DNA from: JAXLYX01 sp046351215
GTDB lineage: Bacteria; Myxococcota_A; Polyangia; Polyangiales; Houyiibacteriaceae
DNA: 64,000 nt
NCBI GenBank assembly: GCA_046351215.1
Contig: JAXLYX010000009.1
Location: 372,001 to 436,000, forward strand
Direction: 5' to 3'
Part shown: positions 51,305 to 63,607 of the stretch, piece by piece
Numbering within the stretch: position 1 is the stretch's first letter
Layout: each line of letters begins with the position of its first letter
Program-made: the position numbers and the translations under genes
Notes under the pieces: model-generated
Database searches by the model: none
Seen by the model: the letters and a program-made list of their open reading frames with translations, nothing else
Told to the model about the DNA's origin: nothing

Positions 51305-54300
51305 ATGCAGCTCTGGGGCTCTCGTCGGTCGCGGTCGATCTTCGCGGTCTGTGTCGTGTCCGTGGCGGTCGTCACGACGCTCTTCGTGGAGGGCTCGGGT
51401 CGCGAGGCGATCCTGCGGCCTTCGTCCTCGCGATCTCGGGCGGACGCGTCGACGCGCTCGGTCGAACATGCGCCGTCGCGGGACGCGAGCACGATGCAGT
51501 CGCTCGACACGGCGCCGCGCGCGCTTCGCGCCGCCTACGTCGCCGCGACCCAAGCGGAGGCCGCGCGGGACGCACGCTATCGGATGGCCAGGGATTCGAA
51601 CCGACGTGCCGTCACGGCTCACGGCGGCGATCTCCGCCTCTCGGCGCGCTTCGATCGTCGAGGGGCGACGTTCCGAGCGCCGGGCATCGACGGGCGACTC
51701 GACGCCCGGACGCTGCGATGCGACGGACGCTCGATCGCGCTCCAGGAAGGCGAGCCGACCGTCGACGCCGACGCCGCGAACCGCGTTCGTTCCACTCGGG
51801 CGGGGCGAGGATCGAACGCCTACCTCGACGAGTGGTACGTCGCCGGCCCGCTCGGTTTCGAGCACGGCTTCGACGTCTCGGCTCCGTCGTGCGAACGGGA
51901 GATCGCCGTCGAGCTCGACGTGCGAGGCCTCGTTCCCCGATTGCAGGACGATGCCGTGCGCCTCGCGAGCCCCCACGGTGACGCGGCGCTGCGGTACGCG
52001 GACCTCGTCGCCCACGATGCCGAGGGGCGCGAGCTCGAATCGTCGCTCTCCGTGGAGGCCGGTCGCATCGCTTTGCGCGTCGATGTGTCCGGAGCGGCCT
52101 TCCCGGTCGCCATCGACCCGCTCGTCTACGTCGAGGACGGCTCGGCCACGCCCTCGGTTCTCGGCGATCCGTCGTCCAAGCTCTTCGGCACGAGCGTCGC
52201 CTTCGACGTCGACACCGCGATCGTCGGAGCTCCGACCACCACGAGCACCGGCAACTCGAGTCAGGGGGCCGCGTACGTGTTCCGCCGCCAGGGGTCGACC
52301 TGGAGCTACGAGGCGAAGCTCGTGGGGGGCGACGCTGGCGCTCAGCGCTTCGGTGATTCGGTCGACATCTCGGGCGATCGAGCGATCGTCGGCGCTCCCA
52401 GCTCCACGGGGCTCGTGGCCGGAGCTGGAGCCGCCTACGTCTTCACGCGGAGCGGCACGACGTGGACTCAGCAGCAGAAGCTCCGGGGAGATACCGCGTC
52501 GTCCCAGTTCGGCGTCGCGGTCGCGATCGACGGCACGACCGTCGCGGTCGGCCAGAGCCAGGCGGATCCCTCGGGTCACACGGATCAGGGCGCGGCCCAC
52601 GTCTACGTGTGGGACGGGACGACCTGGGCACTCCAGGCGGACCTCCTCGCGAGCGACGGCGCCGCGGGCGACCAATTCGGGACCAGCGTGGCGCTCGAAG
52701 GCGACACGGTGATCGTCGGCTCGCCCCTCGACGACTTCTCGTCGCTCATGGATCGGGGCTCGGCATACGTCTTCGTCCGGAGTGGGGCGACCTGGTCGGA
52801 GCAGCAGAAGCTCTCGTCCACGGTGACCTCCGCGGGAGCTCGTCTCGGGGGATCGGTCTCGATCTCGGTCGATACGGTCGTCCTCGGGGCGGCCCAGGAC
52901 TCGAACGGCCTCACCGTCCCGACCAGCGTCTACACCGGGAGCGCCTACGTGTTCACGCGGAGCGGGACCGTGTGGTCCTTGCAGCAGAAACTGATCGTTC
53001 CCTCCGCCGCGGCCTCGGATCAGATCGGCGCTTCGGTCACCATCTCGGGCGATACCGTCCTCGCCGGAGCTCCGCTCCGGAACGTCGGCGCGGATACGGA
53101 CGAGGGCTCTGCGTTCGTCTTCGTGAGAAGCGGTGCGACGTGGACCGTCCAGACCGAGCTCGTCACGGTCGGCGCCGCTGCGGCCGACCACGTGGGTAGG
53201 GCCGTGACTCTCGCTGGCGACGTCGCGCTCCTCGGCGCCCCGGACACGGACGTGGGGAACTACGCGGGCCAGGGTGCGATCCGCGGCTTCCTGCGCTCGG
53301 GCTCGACCTGGTCCCAGGAGGCCCCCCTCGTCGCGGGCGAAGGCCTCTCGCAGGGCTCCCTCGGCGTTTCCGTGGCGCTGTCGGGCGACACGGCGGTCGT
53401 CGGGGAGTATCGGCACGACGGCGTCTCCGGAACCCGCAATGGCGCGGCTCACGTCTTCGTGCGGGTCGGCGGGGTCTGGACGCGACAGGCGCGCCTGGTT
53501 CCCTTCGACGGCGCGAGTAGCGACGAGTTCGGGAGCTCCGTGGCCATCGACGGCGACACCCTGGCCATCGGCGCGCCCCTGGCATCCGTCGGAGGCAACG
53601 CGCAGCAGGGGGCGGTCTACGTCTTCGTGCGTGCGGGCGGGCAGTGGTCTCTGCAGGCCAAGCTCCTCGGCTCCTCGGGGGCCGCGTCCAACCGGTTCGG
53701 GAGTGCCGTCGCGCTCCTCGGGGACCGCTTGTTCGTCGGAGCCAGTGGCGCGACGGTCGGCGGGAACGCCAGCCAGGGCAGGGTCCACGTCTTCGGGCGG
53801 AGTGGGTCGGCCTGGAACGAGACGCAGGTCATGGTCGGGAGCGACGCCGGCGCTGGCGACAGCTTCGGCGACGCGCTCGCCCTTTCGCCTGCGGGGGACC
53901 TCTTGGTCGTCGGGGCCCGCGGAGACGACGTCGGGGCCAATGCGAACCAAGGCTCGGTCTACGCCTTCGTGCTCGCGGGAGCCTCCTTCGTCGAGCAGGC
54001 GAAGCTGATCGCGGACGACGGGGCCCAGCTCGACGAGCTCGGCGCGGAGGTTGCGGTATCGGGGAACACTCTCGTCGCGGGCGCCTGGCTCGCCGACGTC
54101 GGTGGCGTGGCCAACCAGGGAGCGGCCTACGTCTTCGTGCGCGCTGGCACGACTTGGTCTCGACAAGCCAAGCTCGTCGCGGACGACGGGGCGGACTCAG
54201 ACTCCTTCGGTCGTGGCCTCGCCGTCGACGGAGACACGGTGCTCGTCGGCTCGGCCCTCGCCGACGTCGGGGGGCAGACGAATCGAGGAGCCGTCTACGG

Positions 54301-56446
54301 CTTCGTCCGCAACGGCACGACGTGGAGCCAGCAGGCCAAGCTCGTCGCGAGCGATGGAGCGGCCGCCGACTACTTCGGGAATGCGGTCGCCCTCGCTGGT
54401 GGTACCACCGTCATCGGTGCGCAAGGAAAAAAGGGGCCAGCCTCGTACCCCAATCCATCGGTGGGCGGCGTGTACTTCGGCACGCTCCTCGCGACGCCCG
54501 GTCTCGGCTGCGAGAACGGGGCCGAATGCACCACGGGCTTCTGCGTCGATGGCGTCTGCTGTGACACGGCCTGCGGCGGCGGCGCTCCGGACGACTGCAT
54601 GGCGTGCATCGGTGCGTTGACGGGCGGTACCGATGGTACCTGCGCCTCGCTCGCGGCCCCGGTCGCGTCCACGGTCGTCTGCCGTGCGTCGGGGGGCGTC
54701 TGCGATCCCGCCGAAACCTGTCAGAGCGGGAGCATCGCCTGCCCCGCCCAGGTGTTCGCGGCGACCGACGTCACCTGTCGCGCCGCGAGCGGCGTCTGCG
54801 ACGTCGCCGAGACCTGCACGGGAGCGTCGGCCGACTGCCCGAGCGACGCCTTCGCTTCGAGTGGCGTCCCCTGCCGACCGTCCAACGGCAGTTGCGACCT
54901 CGCCGAGACCTGCACGGGAGCTTCCGCTCAGTGCCCTGCCGACGCCTTCGCCTCGAGCTCCGTCGTCTGCCGTGCCTCGGTCGGGGCCTGCGACGTGGCG
55001 GAGAGCTGCACCGGCACGAGCGCCGCGTGTCCATCGGACGCTTCGGCGACGCCGGGCACCGCCTGCGGTCCAGCGCCCTCGGGCGTCTGCGATGCACAGG
55101 ACGTGTGCGAGGGCGCGGTCGGTGCCACCGCGACGTGCGCCCCCCGCTATGCCGCTGCCTCCCAGGCCTGCGGCGCGGCCTCGTGCAGCGGCGGATCGCA
55201 GACGTCTGCGACGAGCTGCACGGGGAGCTCGAGCGTGTGTCCGGCCGGAGCCGTCACGGGCTGCGGGGGCTACGCTTGCGGGGCGACGACCTGTCTCTCG
55301 ACCTGCGTCTCGGACACCGACTGCACCTCGGACCACTACTGCGACAACGGGAGCTGCGCGGCGAAGCTCGCCCTCGGCCTCGGCTGCACCGAAGACCGCC
55401 AGTGCGGAACGGACCATTGCGTCGATCACGTCTGCTGCGGCTCCGTCTGCAACGGTCAGTGCGAGTCGTGCGGCGAGGCCGGACACGAGGGAAGCTGCAT
55501 CGCCGTGGCAGGCGCGCCGCGCAACGGTCGCACGGCCTGCGCCACGGACGGGACGGCCTGCGGGGGCTCGTGCGACGGTGTCTCACCGGCGGGCTGCGCG
55601 TTTCCCGCTGGCGAGACGAGCTGTCGTGCCGCGAGCTGCTCCACGGGGACGGCGACCCAGGCCGCGAGCTGCGACGGCGCCGGTTCGTGCCCGACGCTCG
55701 TCACGGTCGCGTGCGCGCCCCTCTCGTGCAACGCGAACGCGACCGCTTGCCAAGGATCCTGCATCGCGAACGCCGACTGCGATGCGGGCATGTTCTGCCT
55801 CGCCGGATCGTGTGTGCCCGTCTACGGCGACGGGCACGCATGCGATGCCGACGCGCAGTGTGGCTCCTCCCACTGCACCGATGGATTCTGCTGTGCCTCG
55901 AGCTGCGACGGCCAATGCGAGGCTTGCGGCGAGCCGGGCCACGAGGGGCAGTGCGTCGCCGTCACCGGGGCTCCCCGGCCTGGACGCGCGGCGTGCGCCT
56001 CGGACGGCACCGCCTGCGGCGGCTCTTGCGACGGTGTGGTCCGCTCGAGCTGCTTCTATGCCGACGGCACGATCTCGTGCGGCGCGCCGCGATGCGACGG
56101 CGAGATGCGCATCGATCACGGCCAATGCGGAGGAAACGGCGCGTGCGTCGATCCCCCTGCCACGCTCTGTGCGAACGGCTGCAGCCAAGGCGCGTGCCTT
56201 CCGGTCGGGCCGGGCTCCGACGGTGGTGCGCCTGACGCGAGCGTCGGAGACGGTGGCGGGCCCGATGCCGCCGGTCCGGCTCCGGACGCGGGCGTGGGGG
56301 CAGCGCCGAAGGACTCGGGTTGCAGCTGTCGCGCTGCAGGCGCGGGGGGGGAGGCGCCTCCGTTCGTCGCGTGGCTCGTCGTTCTCGCGCTGTTCGTCGT
56401 ACGGCTCGGTCGCGGGGCGCGAGCCGGCAGGGTGCGTGTGCGCTAG
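51305..56446 (+). CDS. FG-GAP repeat / disintegrin-like surface protein with MYXO-CTERM tail
   Basis: 1713 residues. Membrane-type signal (about residues 8-30, SIFAVCVVSVAVVTTLFVEG). From about 290 to 1060 I count 14 FG-GAP-like blades of the form DQFGTSVALEGDTVIVGSPL, suggesting a double-length beta-propeller arrangement. A cysteine-rich zone follows with disintegrin-like units (CDVAETCTGASADCPSDAFA and variants), then EGF- or Dickkopf-like clusters (DCTSDHYCDNGSC). The end is a MYXO-CTERM signal: DSGCSC, a hydrophobic helix and an arginine-rich tail. So it is probably exported and displayed on the outer surface through the myxosortase route. Starts 234 bp after the island's right repeat. 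The role, such as adhesion, is inferred. Confidence 0.85.
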   Translation: MQLWGSRRSRSIFAVCVVSVAVVTTLFVEGSGREAILRPSSSRSRADASTRSVEHAPSRDASTMQSLDTAPRALRAAYVAATQAEAARDARYRMARDSNRRAVTAHGGDLRLSARFDRRGATFRAPGIDGRLDARTLRCDGRSIALQEGEPTVDADAANRVRSTRAGRGSNAYLDEWYVAGPLGFEHGFDVSAPSCEREIAVELDVRGLVPRLQDDAVRLASPHGDAALRYADLVAHDAEGRELESSLSVEAGRIALRVDVSGAAFPVAIDPLVYVEDGSATPSVLGDPSSKLFGTSVAFDVDTAIVGAPTTTSTGNSSQGAAYVFRRQGSTWSYEAKLVGGDAGAQRFGDSVDISGDRAIVGAPSSTGLVAGAGAAYVFTRSGTTWTQQQKLRGDTASSQFGVAVAIDGTTVAVGQSQADPSGHTDQGAAHVYVWDGTTWALQADLLASDGAAGDQFGTSVALEGDTVIVGSPLDDFSSLMDRGSAYVFVRSGATWSEQQKLSSTVTSAGARLGGSVSISVDTVVLGAAQDSNGLTVPTSVYTGSAYVFTRSGTVWSLQQKLIVPSAAASDQIGASVTISGDTVLAGAPLRNVGADTDEGSAFVFVRSGATWTVQTELVTVGAAAADHVGRAVTLAGDVALLGAPDTDVGNYAGQGAIRGFLRSGSTWSQEAPLVAGEGLSQGSLGVSVALSGDTAVVGEYRHDGVSGTRNGAAHVFVRVGGVWTRQARLVPFDGASSDEFGSSVAIDGDTLAIGAPLASVGGNAQQGAVYVFVRAGGQWSLQAKLLGSSGAASNRFGSAVALLGDRLFVGASGATVGGNASQGRVHVFGRSGSAWNETQVMVGSDAGAGDSFGDALALSPAGDLLVVGARGDDVGANANQGSVYAFVLAGASFVEQAKLIADDGAQLDELGAEVAVSGNTLVAGAWLADVGGVANQGAAYVFVRAGTTWSRQAKLVADDGADSDSFGRGLAVDGDTVLVGSALADVGGQTNRGAVYGFVRNGTTWSQQAKLVASDGAAADYFGNAVALAGGTTVIGAQGKKGPASYPNPSVGGVYFGTLLATPGLGCENGAECTTGFCVDGVCCDTACGGGAPDDCMACIGALTGGTDGTCASLAAPVASTVVCRASGGVCDPAETCQSGSIACPAQVFAATDVTCRAASGVCDVAETCTGASADCPSDAFASSGVPCRPSNGSCDLAETCTGASAQCPADAFASSSVVCRASVGACDVAESCTGTSAACPSDASATPGTACGPAPSGVCDAQDVCEGAVGATATCAPRYAAASQACGAASCSGGSQTSATSCTGSSSVCPAGAVTGCGGYACGATTCLSTCVSDTDCTSDHYCDNGSCAAKLALGLGCTEDRQCGTDHCVDHVCCGSVCNGQCESCGEAGHEGSCIAVAGAPRNGRTACATDGTACGGSCDGVSPAGCAFPAGETSCRAASCSTGTATQAASCDGAGSCPTLVTVACAPLSCNANATACQGSCIANADCDAGMFCLAGSCVPVYGDGHACDADAQCGSSHCTDGFCCASSCDGQCEACGEPGHEGQCVAVTGAPRPGRAACASDGTACGGSCDGVVRSSCFYADGTISCGAPRCDGEMRIDHGQCGGNGACVDPPATLCANGCSQGACLPVGPGSDGGAPDASVGDGGGPDAAGPAPDAGVGAAPKDSGCSCRAAGAGGEAPPFVAWLVVLALFVVRLGRGARAGRVRVR

Positions 56447-56516
56447 ACACACACACCTCCGGAGCGGATCCACACTGGTTCCGGAGCGTCCACGGGGGCG
56501 TTCGAATCGCGGGTCT

Positions 56517-56550
56517 GGAGGCAGGGCGGGCGCTTCGGCGCCCCGCCTCC
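56517..56550 (+). terminator. UUCG-capped hairpin after the surface-protein gene
   Basis: GGAGGC (56517-56522) pairs with GCCTCC (56545-56550) around an inner GGGCGC-TTCG-GCGCCC stem; 70 bp past the stop at 56446. No T-tract, so the assignment as terminator is tentative. Confidence 0.45.
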
Positions 56551-56604
56551 CTGCGCGCCGCGCTAAGGTGACCCTAGCCGTCGGGGACGGTTCGGGAGAG
56601 CTTC

Positions 56605-59148
56605 ATGCGCGCTTGGTCGGGTCGCCTGCGTTGGTTCGGGCTCGTGTCGCTCGTCGTCGTGGCTTTCGCCTGCACGAACGACGAGCCCAATCCCCTGAAG
56701 AAGAGCCGGACCGTCGGGCCCGCGGGCGCCGAGATCGTCGGCGCCCGTGGCACCTCGCTCACGGTCGCGCCGGGCGCCGTGCAGGCGGACACGGAGATCT
56801 CGATCACCGTGCTCCCCTCGGTCCGCCCGCCGCGGCAGGGCGCCGTCGTCGGCACGCCCGTGCGCCTCGATCCCTCGGGCCAGCGCTTCGACGTGCCCGT
56901 CGAGGTCCGCCTCCCCGTCGATCCTTCGCGCCTGCCTCAGGGAGCCTCCCTCGGCGACGTGATCGTCGTGCGTGCGGAGAACGAGTACTCCGAGTACGTG
57001 CCCCTGCCGACGCGTCGCTCCGGGCCGGCCGAGGTGGCCGCGATCACCGAGCACTTCTCGATCTTCGTCCCGATCCTCCCCTACGCGACCGGCGGCGGCG
57101 ACGGCGGCACGACCCCCACCGACCCCTGCGGCGACTCGAGCTGCGGCGCGAACGAGACCTGCGACACCTGCCCGATCGACTGCGGCCTCTGCCCGCCGCC
57201 CTCGAAGACCGACGGCGGTGCGCCCGTCGCCTTCTGCGGCAACCTCGTCTGTGACGGCACGAACGGCGAGACCTGCGCGACCTGTCCCTACGACTGCGGC
57301 GAGTGCGGCTCCGACGCCGGTGTGAACCCGGGTGGTTGCAGCACCAACAACGGCGGCTGCGATCCGCAGGTCTCCTGCCGTCCGATCACCGGCGGCGTCG
57401 CCTGCGGCGTCTGCCCGATCGGCACGACGAATTCCAACGGCGCCTGCGTCGCTTGCACCGCGAGCGGCGTGGACACGCCGGACGTCACCTCGAGCTTCGT
57501 CGACTCGGATTGCGACGGCGTCGACGGCGACGTCGCCTCCATGCTCTTCGTCGCGCCCTTCGGCGACGACGAGCTCGGGACGGGCTCGCCGAGCTCGCCC
57601 TTCGCCACGATCGGCCGCGCGCTGACGGTCGCGCAGGTCTCCGGCATCACCGCGATCGCGGTGGCCGAGGGCAGCTACCCCGAGACCGTGCTCGCGGTCG
57701 ACGGAGTCTCGATCCACGGCGGCTACGTCGCGGTCGGCGGATGGTGGCGGAGCGCGGATCCCGTGGCCCACGCCTCGGTGCTGCGCCCGGTGCTGCCCGA
57801 GCTCTCCTCCTACACCGGCGAGTACGAGACCATCGGCTACGAGGCGACCGGCATCACGCGCCGCACGATCCTCGATCGATTCCGCGTCGAAGCCGGTCAG
57901 GACCTCTCGGTCGATCCGGTGCCGCTCTTCCCGAGCACCTCGAACTACGCGATCCGGGTCGCGTTCAGCCCGATGTCGATGCCGGGCAACGGGCTCGAGC
58001 TCCACAACGTCCGTGCGATCGCGCATCAGGGAACGCCCGGCAAGGCCGGCACGACCGGAGGCAACGGACCGAATGGCCAGGCGGGTGGTGGCGGCGCGGC
58101 CGGTGTGATGGCGGCGACGCTCGCGGCCCCAGGGGGCATGGGAGGCCTCGTCGATTGCCCGTACGCGCCTCCCTCGGCGCTCCCGGTCGACGCGAACGGC
58201 GGCTCGGGCGGCGCGGGCGGTATCGATCCGACGCCCATCGATTGCCCCTCGGGCAATGCGAGCGACGGATTGCCGGGCGTGCCGCCCGCAGGCGATCTCA
58301 GCTGCCAAGGAGGTCTCGGCGGAACGGGCGTCTCGCTCTGCTCAGGGAGTCCGATGGCCGGCCTCGACGGGCCGATGTGCACGCAGGCGAATGCCGGCGT
58401 GGGCAAGGGAGGCGGCGGCCTCGGTCATTCCGGCGGTCTCGTCGGCGGCTCCGGGCCCTCGTGGTTCGCCCACGCCGGTGACTCCGGATGGGCCGGCACG
58501 AACGGCCTCGGCGGTCCCGGCGGCGGCGGCGGCGGCGCCGGCGACGGAGCCAGTCCGGCAGGCTGGGGCGGCGGCGGTGGCGGCGGCGGTGGCGCGGGCG
58601 GCTGCGGCGGCAACGGCGGCCAGGGCGGCACGGCCGGCGGCTCGAGCATCGGCCTGCTCGTGACGAGCACCACCTCGGTGACGGTGGTCGCCTCCACGTT
58701 CGAGGCGCGGAGCGGAGGCGCCGGCGGCAACGGCGGCAATGGCGGCTCGGGCGGCGTCGGCGGCGGCGGCGGACCGGGCGGCGCGGGCGTCGGCGGCCCC
58801 GCGAACCTCTCGCAGGGCGGCGGCGGCGCGGGCGGCCCGGGCCTGAACGGCTTCGGCGGCGGCGGCGGCGGCGGTGGCCCGGGCGGTGTCTCGATCGCGC
58901 AGGTGGTCTGCATGAGCGGCGTCACCGGCATCGACGCGACGACGGGCCTTTCGGCGTCGGGCGGCGCGGGAGGCACGGGCGGCGCGCCGGGCGGCCATCC
59001 GGCGACGAACGGCTTCTCGTCCACCCTCTACAACGGCTGCGGCTTCAGCCCCTTCTGCGGCGACTACGTCGTCGAGGGACCCGTCGAGGAATGCGACGAC
59101 GGACCTTCGGGCTCGGCCTCCTGCTCCACCCTGTGCCTGCTCCAGTAA
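56605..59148 (+). CDS. Cysteine- and glycine-rich lipoprotein with ZU5-like and DUF1565-like regions (paralog 1)
   Basis: 847 residues. Lipoprotein signal ending VVVAFACTND. A ZU5-like beta domain (about 35-165: GPAGAEIVGARGTSLTVAPG, then EVRLPVDPSRLPQGASLGDV), followed by CGDSSCGANETCDTCPIDCG-type cysteine knots and a DUF1565/beta-helix segment (about 310-460, GSPSSPFATIGRAL). A very glycine-rich GG-x tail runs from about 470 to 810, and it ends with a myxococcal CGDYVVEGPVEECDDG cysteine repeat. Surface lipoprotein, function unknown. The neighbouring gene is a full-length paralog of nearly the same size; the stop is 17 bp before its start, so they are probably co-transcribed. Confidence 0.85.
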   Translation: MRAWSGRLRWFGLVSLVVVAFACTNDEPNPLKKSRTVGPAGAEIVGARGTSLTVAPGAVQADTEISITVLPSVRPPRQGAVVGTPVRLDPSGQRFDVPVEVRLPVDPSRLPQGASLGDVIVVRAENEYSEYVPLPTRRSGPAEVAAITEHFSIFVPILPYATGGGDGGTTPTDPCGDSSCGANETCDTCPIDCGLCPPPSKTDGGAPVAFCGNLVCDGTNGETCATCPYDCGECGSDAGVNPGGCSTNNGGCDPQVSCRPITGGVACGVCPIGTTNSNGACVACTASGVDTPDVTSSFVDSDCDGVDGDVASMLFVAPFGDDELGTGSPSSPFATIGRALTVAQVSGITAIAVAEGSYPETVLAVDGVSIHGGYVAVGGWWRSADPVAHASVLRPVLPELSSYTGEYETIGYEATGITRRTILDRFRVEAGQDLSVDPVPLFPSTSNYAIRVAFSPMSMPGNGLELHNVRAIAHQGTPGKAGTTGGNGPNGQAGGGGAAGVMAATLAAPGGMGGLVDCPYAPPSALPVDANGGSGGAGGIDPTPIDCPSGNASDGLPGVPPAGDLSCQGGLGGTGVSLCSGSPMAGLDGPMCTQANAGVGKGGGGLGHSGGLVGGSGPSWFAHAGDSGWAGTNGLGGPGGGGGGAGDGASPAGWGGGGGGGGGAGGCGGNGGQGGTAGGSSIGLLVTSTTSVTVVASTFEARSGGAGGNGGNGGSGGVGGGGGPGGAGVGGPANLSQGGGGAGGPGLNGFGGGGGGGGPGGVSIAQVVCMSGVTGIDATTGLSASGGAGGTGGAPGGHPATNGFSSTLYNGCGFSPFCGDYVVEGPVEECDDGPSGSASCSTLCLLQ

Positions 59149-59165
59149 AGGCAGAGGAGACGACC

Positions 59166-61715
<2,550 letters not shown>

Positions 61716-61733
61716 GCGCCGCGGCGACCCGCC

Positions 61734-61760
61734 GGACTCCGCAGGACCATTGCGGAATCC
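61734..61760 (+). other. Hairpin between the lipoprotein paralog and the PEGA gene
   Basis: GGACTCCGCA (61734-61743) pairs with TGCGGAATCC (61751-61760) at nine of ten positions, loop 7 nt. No T-tract. Could be attenuator, processing site or weak terminator; nothing distinguishes these. Confidence 0.3.
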
Positions 61761-61801
61761 CGCCCGTTCGGGCAGTGTCCCGACTGCACGAAGGAATCCC
61801 G

Positions 61802-62836
61802 ATGCCGAAGCCGATCCCGACGCGCGTCCGCGCCTCCTCTCGCCTCGCCTTCCTCGTCTGCTCGCTCGTCGCGGCCTCGGCCTCGGCGCAGCCCGCGACG
61901 CAGCCGACGACGCCACCGCCCGCCGAAGGGCAGGCCGCGACGACCGCGCCCGCCGCGGGCGAGGCGACGGCGACGCCGACCGCGCAGGAGCTCTTCGCCC
62001 GGGGCGAGAACGCCTACCGCCTCGGTGACTACGACGGCGCCGTGCGCGACTGGCAGGCCGCCTACCAGCTCGATCCGCGCCCCCGCATCCTCTACAACCT
62101 CTCGCAGGCCTACGAGCGCCTCGGTCGCCTCGAGGAGGCCGCCGCGGCCCTCGAGAGCTACCTGCAGCAGGTCGGTCCGGACGATCCGTACTACGCCACG
62201 GTCAACGCGCGCCTGCAGTCGCTGCGCATGCGCCTCTCGCAGACGGGCCTCGTGATCCGTCAGGCGCCCGACGGAGGTCGCATCGCGATCGACGGTCAGG
62301 CCTGGGGCCTCACGCCGCGGCCCGATCGCATCCCGCTCCCGGCGGGGAGCCACCGCGTCGAGATCACCTACGAAGACGGCCGAAGGTTCACGGGCAGCGT
62401 GGTCGTCGCCGCCGCGCAGGTCGCGGAGCTCGTGGTCAACGAGGCGGATCTGCAAGCCGGTGCGGTCACGCCCCGCGCGCCCGTCGTCGACGCGGCCGAG
62501 CTCGCCCGACGCCAGCGCGAGAGCGAGCTTCGTCGCTCGCGCATCCTCCTCTGGACGGGCGTCGGCGTCGCCGCCGCGGGCGCCGGCGTGCTGAGCTACG
62601 GCATCGCCCGCTCGAGCGCGCTCTCGACCTGCACGCAGGCGCCTTACTACTGCCTCGACGAGAGCGCGGGCACCCGGCAGCGGAATGCGGGCCTCATCAC
62701 CGGCTCGGTCGCGCTCGCGGCCGGCGTGGGCCTCCTCGTCTGGGGCATCGTGTCGAAGCCCGGCGACGACGCCCCCCCTGCGCGCGCCATGTGCGTCCCG
62801 GGTCTCCTCGGCGGCGCCTGCGCGGTGTCCTTCTGA
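61802..62836 (+). CDS. TPR-PEGA domain secreted protein
   Basis: 344 residues. Sec signal (RLAFLVCSLVAASASAQ), an alanine/threonine/proline-rich linker, a TPR pair (about 58-125: ARGENAYRLGDYDGAVRDWQ), a PEGA-type beta domain (about 155-215: GGRIAIDGQAWGLTPRPDRI, LPAGSHRVEITY), then two membrane segments (about 245-265 and 295-320). This architecture is common in Myxococcota as an envelope protein of unknown role. A ribosome site GAAGGA precedes the ATG at 61802. Overlaps the next gene's possible start by one base (TGATG at 62834). Confidence 0.82.
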   Translation: MPKPIPTRVRASSRLAFLVCSLVAASASAQPATQPTTPPPAEGQAATTAPAAGEATATPTAQELFARGENAYRLGDYDGAVRDWQAAYQLDPRPRILYNLSQAYERLGRLEEAAAALESYLQQVGPDDPYYATVNARLQSLRMRLSQTGLVIRQAPDGGRIAIDGQAWGLTPRPDRIPLPAGSHRVEITYEDGRRFTGSVVVAAAQVAELVVNEADLQAGAVTPRAPVVDAAELARRQRESELRRSRILLWTGVGVAAAGAGVLSYGIARSSALSTCTQAPYYCLDESAGTRQRNAGLITGSVALAAGVGLLVWGIVSKPGDDAPPARAMCVPGLLGGACAVSF

Positions 62837-62853
62837 TGCGCCGGAGCCCCACG

Positions 62854-63567
62854 ATGGAGCACACGAACATGTCTTACCACGGCACGAATCGGCGCCTCCG
62901 CGCTCGGCCCGTCGCGCTCGCGATCCTCACGCTCGCCTCCGCCCTGGCCTCGCTCGGGCTCGGCGCGTGTGGGCAGCTCGAGCGCTGCCTCCCCGGGACC
63001 AACGGCTGCATCGCCGATCACACCGACGTCACGCCCTGCGAGCCCGGCACCCGGGAGACCCCGGACGAGTTCTGCACGGACGAGGTCTTCTACGATGCCT
63101 GTTCGTATCGGGACAACGGCTACTGCGAGGACGGCTCGACGGGCTCCGACGTGATGGTCCTCTGCCAGTACGGCGCCGACTTCACGGACTGCGGCTATCG
63201 CGCGAATCCCTGCGCGACGAACCTCGCGAATCCCGTCTACTGTCCGCAGACCCCGAACCGCTGCTGGCCGACGACCGTCGACTGCAACACGGTCCGGTAC
63301 TGCACGCCCGGCGACGAGGCCTCGGCGAAGGCCTGCAACACCGGGCAGATGGTCGACTGCACGGCCGTGCTCCCCGCCAACACGTGCAAGCCCACGAGCT
63401 GCCCGGATCCGAACAAGCCGGTGCAGTGCCTCGGCATCGGCGGCTGCTTCGGGCCGATGATCGACTGCAACACGGTCACGACGTGCGGGAGCTATCTCGC
63501 GGCCTGCTACACGGGCGAGAGCGTCGTCTGCGGGTCTGGCTCCTCGCCGACCTGCGCGAAGAACTGA
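62854..63567 (+). CDS. Cysteine-rich lipoprotein
   Basis: 237 residues from ATG 62854 (MEHTNMSYHG); ATG 62836, coupled to the previous stop, or ATG 62869 (MSYHGTNRRLRARP), which gives the neatest signal peptide, are equally possible. The signal ends LGLGACGQ, a lipobox. The mature part has about 24 cysteines in repeats such as TTVDCNTVRYC and PMIDCNTVTTC, spaced like small disulfide-rich knots. No enzyme motif. Likely exported and folded with disulfides. Same strand as its neighbours. Confidence 0.75.
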   Translation: MEHTNMSYHGTNRRLRARPVALAILTLASALASLGLGACGQLERCLPGTNGCIADHTDVTPCEPGTRETPDEFCTDEVFYDACSYRDNGYCEDGSTGSDVMVLCQYGADFTDCGYRANPCATNLANPVYCPQTPNRCWPTTVDCNTVRYCTPGDEASAKACNTGQMVDCTAVLPANTCKPTSCPDPNKPVQCLGIGGCFGPMIDCNTVTTCGSYLAACYTGESVVCGSGSSPTCAKN

Positions 63568-63607
63568 GCGAGAGCCGACAGGCCCCCACGGAGATGACGT
63601 GAGGCGA

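Noticed and set aside
54900..56446. Disintegrin-like units as recent transfer from an animal
   Set aside because: Such cysteine repeats are widespread in Myxococcota surface proteins with MYXO-CTERM tails; nothing shows recent transfer.
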